A DNA stretch of 64,000 bases, taken from positions 4,487,001-4,551,000 of the forward strand of contig JALMGJ010000006.1 of assembly GCA_023362775.1 (NCBI GenBank), in the 5' to 3' direction. Under the pieces are notes generated by a model. The model was not told the origin of the DNA. It saw only the letters and a program-made list of their open reading frames with translations, and made no database searches. Positions 32,840 to 44,640 of this stretch are shown here, in pieces. The stretch's first letter is position 1. Each line of letters opens with the position of its first letter. Source of the DNA: Charina bottae. Its lineage: Eukaryota > Chordata > Lepidosauria > Squamata > Charinaidae. Both the position numbers and the translations under genes were made by a program.

Positions 32840-33890
32840 TAAAAGAGAAAGATGGGGTTTCTCTTTTAGGTAACCTACGCCCTAGTCATGTAAAAAAAAA
32901 AGTAAAATTCTGCACTAGCGGGGTATTTCTGATAAAGTACTGTAATGCTTTCTAAAAAGAAATTGCTTTTTGGAAGTTATAGAGTTAGAGTTTCAAGAGG
33001 GTAGTCTGCAGCTTCATGTGTGTTGACAATGCCTTATTTTGTAAGCAAGTTGCTTTGCCTACAAAAGAAAGCATGTTAATGCAGATAAAAGAAGGCATGT
33101 GTGTGCAAAGTTATGTGCATGTGTGCACACTACTGTATTTCAAACGCAAGTCTTGCCATAGCTGTTCAGATTGAAGGTACAGAGATGACAATCGATGTTG
33201 AGCTTTTAGAATGCATTTAAAAATGCAAGGACTTTTGTGTTGGTTTCAGCTGCTTTGCTGATTTTGGGTGGCGTGCCCTCTGGTTTTCTTGGTGCTGAGT
33301 TTCCAGAATACATTTAAAAATGCTTTAGTCTCATAGTTGTATTGGGAGCTTTTGCTCAGCCTTTTGTTGATTCTACTGGACGTGATGGAAATCTGGCTAC
33401 TGAGCTTTAACTACTGTATAAAAAAGTCTTCTTGGCCAAACTGGTTGACTGTGCACATGATTATCCCTTCATCTTGTTGATCAACTTTCAGGATGGTCTA
33501 GTTTGCTGCCTGTAGATACTGTATAGCTTGTTTGCTTTTATGTTATAATGTTCTATTTATTCTTCTGAAAGTTAAGCAGAGCAGCACTTAGTTGCAATAA
33601 AAAAGCACCAACACTGGTGCACCAACAAATTACTAAGTGGGTGCGGTGGCCTGTCTACACTGGCTGCTCGCTATCACATACAGAGAAACTGGCCAAGGGG
33701 ATTTTTAAAACCATTTTGGAAACATTGGAAAATAACCCACAGAAATGGAGGGGATACAATAATTTATCTCCAGGCTGGGAGACATGATAATTGAAAAGAA
33801 CGCTGCTGAGATTCTCTGGATTCGTTCAAAGAGTCCATTTCGGCATTCCGGCTGTGTTGTTGAGTGAGCATGGCTCACCCCTTCATTCAT
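32840..33890. other. unrecognised sequence
   Basis: AT-rich, no repeat family recognised, no exon supported. Confidence 0.35.
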
Positions 33891-33892
33891 TC

Positions 33893-33995
33893 ATTGGCGA
33901 TCACTCGTAGCCGAGTAAGATTGTCTTCCAAAGGTAAAATTTTAACAGTGGATCCATAAGTGGCTGTAAAGGCCAATTCTGGATCCGCACAACCT
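33893..33995. repeat. possible dispersed repeat ('ggcgatcactcgtagccgag')
   Basis: 'cattggcgatcactcgtagc', 'gtaagattgtcttccaaagg' and 'ggccaattctggatccgcac' look to me like part of a dispersed reptile repeat, but I see no second copy in the window and no termini. Confidence 0.3.
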
Positions 33996-34819
33996 CACCC
34001 CTTACCTACTCTTGTAAGTGAGAAACGAGAGAACAGAAGGATGGTTCCAAATGCCAACATTTCCTACAGCCAGAACCTTTGGAACATTTTGAGTTTTGTG
34101 GCAAAAAGAACTCAGAACATGCAACCTGTACAAGCGTTGATGCGTCAGAATAGTGCCAACTCGGACTATTCAGATGGAACCTCAAGTAGGATTGTTTTGT
34201 TCTGAATGTAAATGTTTTTCATTTTGTGCACCCCTCTGCAATGTTCTAATAAAATCCAGAGACCCTGTTCACATTTCTTGCTGTCATACAAATGAACCCA
34301 GAACCCATTTTTCGGCATGGTGAGCCTGGGAGTCCTTTTTACTCAGATGTCACCGGTCTCTCTCCCCCAACTTTCCAAGCCTGGGCCCACATTCAGGAAA
34401 AGGCTGTAAGTTTACCTGCACCGACGTCCCAGAGAGGACTTTTATTACAGCACTCCATCCTCCCAGATTCCCCCGCAGATATTCTCAATAACAGAATGCG
34501 AAACTATATTCTTTACGTCAACTTGTACATCTCCACCCACCACAATCTCAGGAGCATTAGATTCATATGGAGACGCTTGCAGAACTCTTACTGCTTTAAG
34601 AACATCAAGACGAGAAAAACCAGGCAGATGGCTCCAGAGTCGATGCTTCCATCTATGCCAGCATCAATCCCATGGGTATCATTTAAGTCCCACGCCTTAC
34701 GAAGAAACAGGGTTTTTTCATTGCACAGTTGGGCCGGAGTGATATAAGCATATATTAGGAGTAAAAGAAAACCTCAGAGCATTAGGCACAATGCCAAAAG
34801 TGCAGGTGATGAGACTCAC

Positions 34820-34956
34820 CAGAGTGATGTACCTGGCTGGGTAGAAAGGGGACCAATAATCTATCTGCTGTCTCAGCTGGCTTAAGAGCCCTAGTCCAAA
34901 TGGACCATGAAGTCCCAAATGCCGCAGATCCCATATATCTTTAGTAAGTGCTGCTG
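34820..34956 (-). CDS. candidate exon (137 nt), minus strand
   Basis: On the minus strand the acceptor TTGTCCCCCTCCACTGAACCAG is followed by CAGCAG (an ambiguous NAGNAG acceptor). The donor is the perfect CTG|GTGAGT. One frame is open throughout and beyond, reading AALTKDIWDLRHLGLHGPFG and, later, QQIDYWSPFYPARYITL. In that frame the exon starts in phase 1 and ends in phase 0. It therefore cannot join the 28181-28338 exon directly as coding sequence, since that exon needs phase 2 unless its internal ATG is the start. It may be a 5' UTR exon, part of another transcript, or a chance pairing of good splice sites. No family is recognised. Confidence 0.32.
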
Positions 34957-35329
34957 CTGGTTCAGTGGAGGGGGACAATTAAGAAATTCCATAAGGTTTT
35001 TGCATGCCTTACTTACCTGAAATTTATTTTCATGATTTTGTTAGCTTCCTGGCCACCATTTTAATGATTGTTGTAAACCCACGCACTGGATTAAATAGGA
35101 TAAAAACATTTTCCATAAATAAATACTACTTTGCTATTCCATTATTGCAATCACCTATAATTAGAGTAAGTTATAAGTGGCATGATATGAAATGAATCGC
35201 TTTAATTCTACTGGTGTTGAACATTTGGTCAAATAATTTGCTGTATAACAGTTGTGTAATCCATACCATGTCCATTGCTGTCAATATACAGAAATTAGCT
35301 ACATGCATTAAAACAGCAAGTCTCTATAT

Positions 35330-35624
35330 CAGAGCTTTCCAAACTGTGTGTCGGGACATGTTAGTGTGTCGGCTGCAGTGTCTGGGTGTGTCGCAGCTGC
35401 TGCTACCTCCGAGCCCTGCCAGGATTCCGCGCAGGTCCTAGTGCCTGCCTTGTGCCTTGCTGCCTCCAAACCTGCCCTGCCAGGATTCCGCGCAGGTCCT
35501 AGTGCCTGCCTTGTGCCCTGCTGTAAGAGTGTGTCACAAAATGATGCCCTGCTGTAAGAGTGTGTCGCGAAATGATGCATGTCTAAAAAGTGTGCCACCC
35601 ACATGAAAAGTTTGGAAAGCTCTG
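35330..35624. mobile_element. hAT (Buster-like) MITE, copy A4
   Basis: cagagctttccaaactgtgt / aaagtttggaaagctctg termini, with perfect octamers CTCTATAT (35322-35329 and 35625-35632). The interior shares the tandem 'gattccgcgcaggtcctagt' and 'ctgctgtaagagtgtgtc' units with copy A1, in opposite orientation. Confidence 0.92.
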
Positions 35625-35962
35625 CTCTATATGCAGTGGGCATCACGTTTATGTCCTAACCTTCAGAATTGGGTGGATCTCTAGGGAAAGATCTCACATG
35701 CCATACGAGGGACACCTCGGTAATGAACACAGTCTTAGAATAGTTGTTGGCATCTTGGGGTGCTACAAATCTGTTGGACTTTTCTCTTCCTAATTCTACA
35801 GTAAACATGGCCACTGAACACAGCCTCCTTACCAGCACAGTTCCAGTTCCTCTTCTTTATTGAATACATGATTCGTTTTTGAAGGCTGTTAAAGATAAGG
35901 AAGCTTGCTATGGTGTCTAGGAAGAGATGCAACTGCCTACTACTAGATCCCTAATACTAGAT

Positions 35963-36166
35963 ACCCTGGAGAAGAAGCTGATGCTAGGGAAAGTGGAAGG
36001 CCAAAGGAAGAGGGGCCGACCAAGGGCAAGATGGATGGATGATATTCTGGAGGTGACGGACTTCACCATGGGGGAGCTGGGGGTGGCGACGGCCGACAGG
36101 AAGCTCTGGTGTGGGCTGGTCCATGAAGTCACCGAGAGTCGGAAGCGACTGAACGAATAAACAACA
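35963..36166 (+). mobile_element. RTE LINE, 5'-truncated
   Basis: 204 bp of the same RTE subfamily as 30660-31029 (GRPRARWMDDILEVTD), ending 'gaacgaataaacaac'. The target duplication AATACTAGAT is at 35953-35962 and 36167-36176. Confidence 0.9.
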
Positions 36167-36358
36167 AATACTAGATCAGGCCATCTATCAACCCTGCCAC
36201 TGCCAACTCCAACTCCCTAACTGAAATCTCAGAAGTATGATCCACCAACTGCCAGCTGACTGTTTCAACTGGAACCTGATACCATCTGAGAACTAAACAA
36301 GTACTATACTACTCAGCAATGGTTCTTTCCAAATGTGCTCATGGTTTGTTAAAGGAGT

Positions 36359-37110
36359 CCATTCTAGAATCATAGAGTTGGAAGGTGCCATTCAGGACAT
36401 CAAGTCAAACACCTGTTTGGTGCAGAAATCCATATTAAGGCATCACTGTCCAGCTTCCTTTTGAAAATATTCAATAAAGGGGAGCCCACCACTTCTTTGG
36501 CTCACTGTATCCATTGTCAAAGTTTACTGTTTTTACTATCCACCAAGTTTTTTTTCTAACATTCAACAGGGTAACTTAAATCCATTATTCTATGTCCTAC
36601 ACTCCAGAACAAGAGATAATGTTTCTTGATCTTCTTCAATGTAATACCTTTTCAGCTAACTTACCTTTCCTCAGTCATATTTTCTCAGGGCTAATCACAC
36701 CCAGCGCCTTCAAACTATCTTCATGGGACTTAGTTTCTAGCACCCTGATCAACTCTGTTGCCTTTCTCTGAAACCTCTTCTAATCTGCCACCTAGCGTGG
36801 GAGGGGAAAGGTAATAGCTCCTCCTGGGGGTGGTTAGTACCATAATGCCCTCCCTATTGTTCGAGATCAATTCGCCAGATTGGATTTTACATTTATTTAT
36901 ATCATGTTAATCATCTGTAATTTTATACTTGTATTTTAACCTTAATTTTTATTGTAAGCCACCCAGAGTCCCCCGTTGGGGGAGATGGGCGGTCATATAA
37001 ATTTAAATAATAAATAAATAAAATAAATAAATCTCTTTGAATCATTCTCATAGTGTGGTGCCCAGAACTGGATACAGTACTACTGCAGAGATGGGGTTTG
37101 ACCAAAGGAG
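36359..37110 (-). mobile_element. CR1 LINE 3' part, antisense, split by an L2
   Basis: 'tagaatcatagagttggaag' starts the antisense CR1 3' end. 'ggggagcccaccacttcttt' and 'tcatattttctcagggctaa' follow. After the L2 at 36787-37032 it resumes with 'cattctcatagtgtggtgcc' and 'cagaactggatacagtac'. Confidence 0.85.
36787..37032 (+). mobile_element. L2-like 3' end nested in CR1
   Basis: It runs from 'cctagcgtgggaggggaaag' through the 'cccagagtcccccgttgggg' hairpin to (AATA)n. It has CR1 sequence on both sides, so it is the younger insertion. Confidence 0.82.
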
Positions 37111-37660
37111 TATTTATTTATGTTATATAGATTATATTAAAATGAGGTGGTGTGAGAAAGGGTTCCTCTGGGTTCCTACTTCCACAGAACTAACAAGATA
37201 CTCAGGCCTATGGGTATGTCATCATTTCAGTAATGCATAAAAATCTACAAAATTTGATACAAGTTGCAAAATAAATAGCAACCTTCATTTAAAAAAAAAG
37301 CCTCTAGTCACTAAGTAAGTTGGAAAATTAGTAGATGTCTGTAGAGCGGCTGTGTGATTTTTGCCATTGAGTCAATGTCGACTTTTAGTGATCACATGGA
37401 TAAACATTCTTCAGGGTGATTTGTACTCAACTTGTTCCTTCAATGGTGCACCAACACCTCTGTAATTTAGTCCGTTCATCTTGCGAATGGTCATCCTCTT
37501 TCCTTTCACTTTTTATCAAAATTATACATTTCTCAAGAGTTTTCACATAATGTACTCAAAGTATGATAATTTGAGCCTGGTCATTTGTGTCTTGAGTGAA
37601 CACTCTGGACTAATTAATTATTATTGTATAGTCCATTTGTTTGTTTTCTTGCCTATCCAC
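37111..37660. other. unrecognised sequence
   Basis: Includes a fragment 'tgccattgagtcaatgtcgacttttagtgatcac' near 37360 that may be an old SINE. No exon is seen. Confidence 0.3.
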
Positions 37661-37661
37661 G

Positions 37662-37697
37662 GTATGTATGTATGTATGTATGTATGTATGTATGTAT
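37662..37697. repeat. (GTAT)n microsatellite
   Basis: About nine gtat units directly at the 3' tail side of the antisense L2. Confidence 0.95.
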
Positions 37698-39400
37698 TTT
37701 ATTAAAATTTTGCTGCCATCCATCTCCCCCCAAGGGGGGACTCTGGGTGGTTTACAACAAAGATAAAAACATTAAAATACCGTAACCCTAATTAAATATC
37801 AAATACAAATACAAATACAATATATAATATAAAATCCAGATGATGATGATAGTTGTGGTACTGAAGCAGGCAGGCCAGAATGGTTCAGTTTCCTCTACCT
37901 ACATAGGCCTACTTTATCTAACGTCTAATCAAATCCAATCAACCATAATCTACACCTGTCTTTTGCAACAGTAGATATCCTCTTGCTTAAAATGTTCTTA
38001 CCAACATCCTGACCTTTGTAACAGAACGCCATGGACCCTTGGAAGTTCCCTAAAATGTTGCTGATGGTGTAAGATAACTTCCCCTTTTCTTATCCTGTTT
38101 TGATGTACTATGTATTAACAGCTGAGCTTGTGATATTTGAGATACCAACTGCTGATCTTGTGATATCCTGATTGTATTGATTGCAAAACCTATAAAATAT
38201 AGACTCTGGGTGTAGCCCGGGGTTCAGACTTTGCCAAACTATTACTCTGAAACTTTGCTAGCAATAAACCTGTACTCTCTTACCTCGCTGGTCTTGTCTC
38301 CTGTTATTGGGGAAGGTGAGTTTTCCCGCTACAGTACCACTCAAGTATATCTAAAGGGCCAATTTAGGGGACCAGCCATCTCCAGGAGTGGTTGTTTCCC
38401 TCCCAGCCCCAGGCAAGGTGGCAAAGCCAGGTTTTCAATTGTTTTCGGAAGGCCACCAGAGATGGAATCTGTCTTGTCTCTGGGGGAAGAGTATTCCACA
38501 GTGCGGGAGACACTGCAGAGAAGGCCCGCCTCCTGGACCCCGCCAGATGGAATTCTCTTGTAGACGGGGTCCGTAGCATGCCCTCTCTGCATGACCGGGT
38601 GGGGTGGGTTGATGCAATGGGGACGAGGCGGTCCCTCAGATACCCTGGACCCATGCCATGAAGGGCTTTAAAGGTGATAACCAACACCTTGAATTGCACC
38701 CAGAAGCAGGCTGGTACCCAATGCAGCTCGCGAAGCAACGGTGTAACATGTGCCGATCTAGGGTCATCAAGAATTGCCCACGCAGCCACTTTTTGGACCA
38801 GCTGTAGCTTCCGGATACTCTTCAAGGGTAGCCCCATGTAGAGCGCGTTGCAGTCTATATGGGAGATGACCAGGGCATGAGTGACAGTGCGAAGGGCCTC
38901 CCGGTCCAGGAAAGGCCGTAACTGGCGTACAACACAAAGTTGCGCAAAGGCCCTTCTGGCCACGCCTGCCACCTGCTCTTCGAGCAGGAGTCGTGAGTCC
39001 AGGAGGACCCCCAGATTCCACACCGGGTCTGTCTGGGGCAGTGCCACCCCATCCAGAACTAAAGATGTTAAATTCCCGGGTGCCGAGGAGCCCCTCACCC
39101 ACAGCCACTCCGTCTTACCAGGGTTCAGCCGAAGCCTGTTGTTCCCCATCCAGGCCCCCACAGCCCCCAGGCACCAAGAGAGGACGGTCACAGCATCACT
39201 TACTTCACCCGGGACGGAGATGTATAATTGGGTATCATCAGCATATTGATGATACCTCACCCCTTGATGATGGATGATCTCACCCAGCGGTTTCATGTAG
39301 ATGTTAAAAAGGAGCAGAGAGAGTACCGAACCCTGCGGCACCCCACAAAGGAGGGGCTGTGGGTCGGATCTCTCGCTCCCTATCCCTATTCTCAGCAAAG
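37698..39400 (-). mobile_element. L2-like LINE, antisense, long ORF fragment, split by an LTR
   Basis: The antisense 3' end lies at 37698-37861; after the solo LTR the element continues at 38338-39400. A 344-codon open frame (39398-38364) begins within the RT palm. It contains [20 protein letters not shown] and the catalytic QYADDTQLYIS, then a thumb and C-terminal region (LRDRLVPIASTHP, AGSRRRAFSAV). It is 5'-truncated, so it is not autonomous. This is the best-preserved L2 in the window. Confidence 0.9.
37862..38333 (+). mobile_element. solo LTR (endogenous retrovirus, class I-like), 472 bp
   Basis: TGAAGC...GCTACA ends and a 4-bp duplication GTAC (37858-37861 and 38334-38337) interrupt the L2 exactly where the uninterrupted L2 at 2674 reads cggtaccacaac. 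Promoter TATAAAATAT is at 38191-38200 and AATAAA at 38263-38268. There is no gag, pol or env sequence, so it is the product of LTR-LTR recombination. Confidence 0.88.
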
Positions 39401-39409
39401 TTCAAAAGC

Positions 39410-40645
39410 ATCAATACACTTTTCATCCTACTTCTTCAAAGTCAAGTTTTTGCTTCCACAGAGTGCCACAGGGACATTACTGGTTGATAAACAAAATGAC
39501 TAACAGTTGAAACAGCTCCAGTGCCATTTATTCCTAAGTACTTTCTTGCTACACAATTAGAAAAACACAAAAATATGAAATATTACAATGCATGAAAGAA
39601 TAAAGCAAGCACAACCCATTTGATTAAGTACAGAAGATACTAAGACCTGCAAGATAAACCATTAATCCAGCGAGCCTGGAATGAGCAACCACATTTTTGT
39701 TTTAGTGCACAAAGTCCATAATGGTGTAGGGGAGCATCTTTTAGTATGTTTGGTATGTAAAGCTTAAACAAGCTCCCCAACTGTTTTTTTCTCTCTCTTT
39801 TACCAAAAAACATAAATATTGTTAGTGTTTCTTGATGATTCACCATGAAATTCAACATCCATTTACACAAGCTTCCCACTTCTGTTCTAATCCACTTGTG
39901 TCTACTCTAGCTGATCACACTTCTTTGTGATCACTACAAGATTTTTCACAAGTCTCTTCCCAAAATCCTTCCTTAACCACAGATACCATGGATTGGCCTG
40001 GGATTTTCTGCATAGAAAGGCAGATTCCTGATGATCCTTCTCCACCAGCAAATGATGGGAAGTCTTTATAGACTCATGCCCTAGGAGTCTTTTATAACTC
40101 TTGCTGAAAATCACTGATGCTTGGCACAGAAAAATATGTTTGTAAAATGTATATGTGCCATTAAAGCAAACAGCTCACTGAAGGGTTATCTCTTTGTTTA
40201 GCTCAGCTCTGGCTAATTTATTTTATTCCTATAAAGTACACCATGGTGGGAGTGGGGGAAGACACCTTACGGAACTTACTTGAAATGGAGACAATGGTGA
40301 TTAGAAATGATGGAAAAATAAGCATGCAGCAAACCTGCATTAGCTTGCCGATGTTTTATATAATTACTTGCACATTTTTTCAGACGTTTGTGACTCACAG
40401 GGGAGGCTATGAATTTATTGTCTTCCACTATCTAATAAGGCCGGCAGCTATGAGCAGTCCTACTTATTGATGCAATGGCAATTTATCTACAATGGGTAAA
40501 ATGCCGCTATTTAAACTGGTTAGATACACACACAGAGAGAAGGAGAGTTTAAACAAGCACAGCCTTCAAGCAGCCAGTGTGTGTCTCCTGCAGCACCGGC
40601 GTTCATCAATGCCGGCTTTCTGGCTCCTCTGTTTAGTCCCTTGCT
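39410..40645. other. unrecognised sequence
   Basis: No repeat or exon is supported. The minus-strand frames at 39640-40114 lack splice sites. Confidence 0.35.
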
Positions 40646-40647
40646 CA

Positions 40648-40745
40648 GCCTTCCTCCTTTATTTATTTATTATTTAAATTTCTATCACCGCCCATCTCCT
40701 CTATACCAGGGAACTCTGGGCGGATCTTTAACTCCTTTAACCTCT
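40648..40745 (-). mobile_element. short antisense L2-like 3' tail
   Basis: 'tttatttatttattatttaaatttctatcaccgcccatctc' with 'gggaactctgggcgg'. Terminal hairpin only. Confidence 0.7.
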
Positions 40746-40819
40746 TTGTACCTGGCTGCCAGGGATCTGGGTTATCTTCCTCCACCTTTTCGCCAATGGT
40801 ATACAGCCTAAGCACGGCC

Positions 40820-41695
40820 AAATCTATAAATCTCGGAAGCAGAATGAGAATATTCCTTTTCAGCCTAAGGAAGCCCAAAAAGACAACCGTTATCTCAGAA
40901 ACTTAGAAATTGCACGTATCTACAGTTTTCTGTAAACGATCCTCCATGAATCTCCTGGTCCATCTTTTGTTTCTAATCTCTTACTTGATCATTTAATTCT
41001 AGTTTTCTTCTCTCAGCTTTTAGCAACTACTGAGGAAATATATCCAGGAACTTGGCCAGGAACAGACGTTAGGTGATCAGGGAAAAACTCTTCCCCAGTC
41101 CACTGACACCAGGATAGAGGGAATCACTTGTCTCTCTCTAGTTAGCCTTTTTTAACAGGGCTTAGGGAGAAATTAATGTGCAATTCATGTGCACATCATC
41201 ATATTTGCATTCCAGAACTAATACAGAATTGGAATATAATTATCCTTCATTTTTGTTCTTCTTCAATAAAAGAACGTTTTACAAAACACTGAGTACCTCT
41301 GAGAAAGGAAGAGAAATGCATGCAAAATGCACGCGATAATTCTTATGCATAATTTTATTCTCTGCCTCTTTCTCTCCGAAGCTCCTCACCACTTCCTCTC
41401 CTGATACACCATCACTGCTTTAATGTTCACAGTATATTATAGGCTGTGACACAAGGGGCAGTGATTGCTGCATGTGCCTCATCAGCCTTCAACTATTAAG
41501 CCAGCTCACTCCAAAATAAAAGGAAGTATATTGTGGCTAAAATGGCAGCCAACCGACAGAAAAGAAGATATGGAGAAATGATGGAGATTCTCTGGAAGGC
41601 GTTGATTTCGAATGCAATTCCTCATCCCTTCCTGAAAACATTTTAATTGCTCCTTGAAGGTGTTACTCCATGAACTGGCAGGCAGGCACAAATGT
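40820..41695. other. unrecognised sequence
   Basis: No gene or repeat family can be supported. Confidence 0.35.
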
Positions 41696-41699
41696 TAAT

Positions 41700-42065
41700 A
41701 CAACTGAATGATGATCTCTGCCGTGGCGCCTGCCCTTTGGAATAAGTTACCCCCGGAGGTAAGAGAGGCCCCCACTCTCCTGGCCTTCAGGAAGGGGGTT
41801 AAAACCTGGTTATGCCACCTTGCTTGGGGTGGGAGGGGGGATAGCCAGTCATGGAGGTGGTTGGCACCGTGATGGTGCCAACAATAAGATCTTGATTTGC
41901 CATCTTGTATTTATATATTTTATATTTTATATTTGTATTTGTATTTTTATATTATATTTATATATATTTATATTTATATGTATATTGTATCATTTTAGTG
42001 ATATGTTATTTTTATTATTTGTAAACCGCCCAGACTCGTTGTATACGAGCTGGGTGGTGGAGAAG

Positions 42066-42114
<49 letters not shown>

Positions 42115-42115
42115 C
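41700..42115 (+). mobile_element. L2-like 3' end plus (TCAA)n
   Basis: The C-terminal ORF end (gcctgccctttggaataagt...), then a long AT-rich 3' UTR, 'gtaaaccgcccagactcgtt' and (tcaa)11 at 42069-42110. It is a divergent subfamily whose hairpin lacks the cccc/gggg core. Confidence 0.78.
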
Positions 42116-42119
42116 CTCA

Positions 42120-42480
42120 CAGCAACATTCCATCAAAAAAAAATACAAACCCACAGAACCCCGTAAAAGACATCATACTTCCCAGCACAACAGCACAACC
42201 TCCCACCAACTCTACATTTGCTGGGCTCACTTCCATCCTAGCTCAGTGCATTGGGAGAGGTCTTCACAGCTCCCCAAAAGGCTAAGAAGGTGGGAGCCCC
42301 CTGAATCTCGAGGGAGGCTGTTCCAAAGGACCACGGCAGCCACGGAGAAGGCGTGCCTCCCAGGTCCTGCCGGTGGCAACATTTAAGGAAAGGGCCTGGA
42401 ACGCACCCACTGTATCTGACCTGGTGGAGCAGGCTCCTATCACAGCCGGCTGAACCAAGCACTACATTTTTCCTCTGTAG
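42120..42480 (-). mobile_element. L2-like fragment, antisense
   Basis: 'gagggaggctgttccaaagg', 'agccacggagaaggcgtgcc' and 'tcccaggtcctgccggtggc' read in reverse as the same C-terminal L2 coding region (RRHAFSVAAVVLWNSLP type). It is a different, older subfamily. Confidence 0.6.
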
Positions 42481-42539
42481 TTCTCCTTGGATCATCAGAG
42501 TGGCCCTGATTTGAGAAACACAGCAAGGGTTCACAACCC

Positions 42540-44395
42540 TGACACCCTGTTTGTAGGAAGTCTGTGCCCGGGAGGGTCACCCAGTGCCAACACCAAACAG
42601 TGTCTACTTTCCGATGAAAACATTTGCGTTTGGCCAGACACTCCTATACCCAATGTGAGTTGCTAAATGACCATTTGACCCAATTGAACAGTCTAAATGG
42701 GTTCAATTCTGCTGGTGATATTGGGTTGTTTTGTTTTGTTTGTTTTTAATTATGATTTGGTACCTTTTCATTCATTTCAATAATCAGGGCTTCATCTTGG
42801 TTTATCTCAGCTTCTACTTGCAGGGCTTATTCCTGGGTGCCTAAAAAGGTGCAGTAAAAAAAAACTCCTATTTTTAAGAATTTGAAATTTGCCTCCATCT
42901 AAGAGCAGTGATAACTCAAGCCTCTACACCAGCTATTTTTCATCAAAAACCACCACAGGAAAGGAAACCTTGAAAATGAAATAGATTGGTGAACCAAGTT
43001 GGTTTTAATCATTATTTTCCTGTGCTGCCTGGATGAGGAATATTTTAACAACAGACCATACACTCTTGCACTTGAGACTTTAAAAACATTCCACCTCTCC
43101 GTTTGCCTTGATTGGTAGGGCTTACATCTCCCACACACTCAATCATATTTGAATCTACATTTGTATAAAAATTACCCTCTTGAGCTAACCTGGTGAGAAT
43201 AATTGTGCACAGTCCCACTAAACACACGATGAAAACAATCAGTCAGATTGGATGGGTCGCTGGTGTGCACTGCCACCATATAAAAATAATTTACACGTTT
43301 CTTTTCTTTCCTTTTTTAAACATTTTCCTTGTAAAGTTAATCTGCCATACTGTGCCGAGAGCTGACACTTGGCAGGTGGTAAGTGCTTGATATTGCTATA
43401 TGGAAAAAAATAAAAAAAATAAAAATCTTATAATGCCAGTAATCAACATAAAGAGCAACATAATCAGACCCTTCCTATCTGCATAATCATAATGGGGGGA
43501 GAGGGAAAAATAGTCACTAAGTAAGTATTCCTTAACGAGAACAGAGATCTGGATTCAGCAGCAGCATCTAAAACACACGCGTTCTGCAGGCAGGAACGAA
43601 CACCTGCAAAATGTAGCGTAACAACGGCAGGTCCTGACACACAAGCTGTAACACCCTTTCAGTAAGTTACAGAAGACTTACTGAAGGGCCATAATGTGTC
43701 GGCTCCATTACCAGCTTCACCCTTTGGATGTGTGCCTCCCCAGCAATGATTTATTTTCAATAAAAGAAGGAGCAAATTAACTTCTCACTCCCATAATTAT
43801 CCACTAGTTTGCATAGCATCTCCATGGTAGCCCCTGGGCACTATATCATCACGGACCAAACAAGGAACAACATGAAAATTACACACAAACACACACACAC
43901 TTGCACTAAACAACATTTCTAGGAGCAAAGCCAGCTGGGTGAAGGTAATCACAATCAACCACTTTCCTAGTTTTTCTCTCTCTGCTCTCAGAAGGAAGTT
44001 AAAAAGCAGATTAAATGCTGCTCTTCAAAATAAATTGGGCATCACTTCTGTTCCAAGGTGAACCAAATGATTTTATAAAGTGAAATAAAAGCACCCAAAG
44101 TGTGTTTTTAGTATCTATTGCTGAAAGCGGGCTGAGACTCAAGCGTGCGCTTGTTCAGACCGAGTTGCAGAGACAGGGTAGAAGTTAAAAATGCCATGGC
44201 ATGATCATTTTACATTTCTTCTGTCAATGGACCCCAGTCAGGGAAGCCTCCATTCTTATTTGGGGAACAAATTAAAGCATAAAATAGCCCCTGATCTTTA
44301 TTGTAGTAAGAGAAACAGAAGGCTAAATAAGGGGGTTGAATCTTTAGTAAAATGAGGTGTTCAGTTGGGAGTCATTCTTAACAATACTTAAAGTT
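42540..44395. other. unrecognised sequence
   Basis: About 1.9 kb with no recognisable repeat: either unique intergenic DNA or old decayed elements. A (CA)n run lies at 43887-43902. No exon is supported. Confidence 0.35.
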
Positions 44396-44409
44396 AAACT
44401 GGGTTGTAT

Positions 44410-44640
44410 TTTTTTTAATCTGTTCAATCGTGTCCGATTCTCGGAGACTGCCTGGACAAGTCCCTGCAGTTTTCTTGGCAAGATTTTCGGAAGTGGTTTG
44501 CCATTGCCTCCTTCCTAGAGCTGAGAGAGGGACTGGCCCAAGGTCACCCAGCTGGCTTCGTTCCTAAGGTGGGACTAGAACTCACGATCTCCTGGTTTCT
44601 AGCCCGGTGCCTTAATCACTACACCATTCAGAGTAGACCC
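44410..44640 (-). mobile_element. CORE-SINE, single core unit, antisense
   Basis: The antisense tail 'tcaatcgtgtccgattctcgg' and 'agtccctgcagttttcttggcaag' precede one core ('ggcccaaggtcacccagctgg') and the head 'cggtgccttaatcactacac'. The Bov-B-like 'gtgtccga' tail distinguishes it from the multi-unit copies. Confidence 0.8.

Noticed and set aside
34292..34747. 151-codon plus-strand open frame
   Set aside because: No splice sites, promoter or recognised protein family; composition like random intronic DNA.
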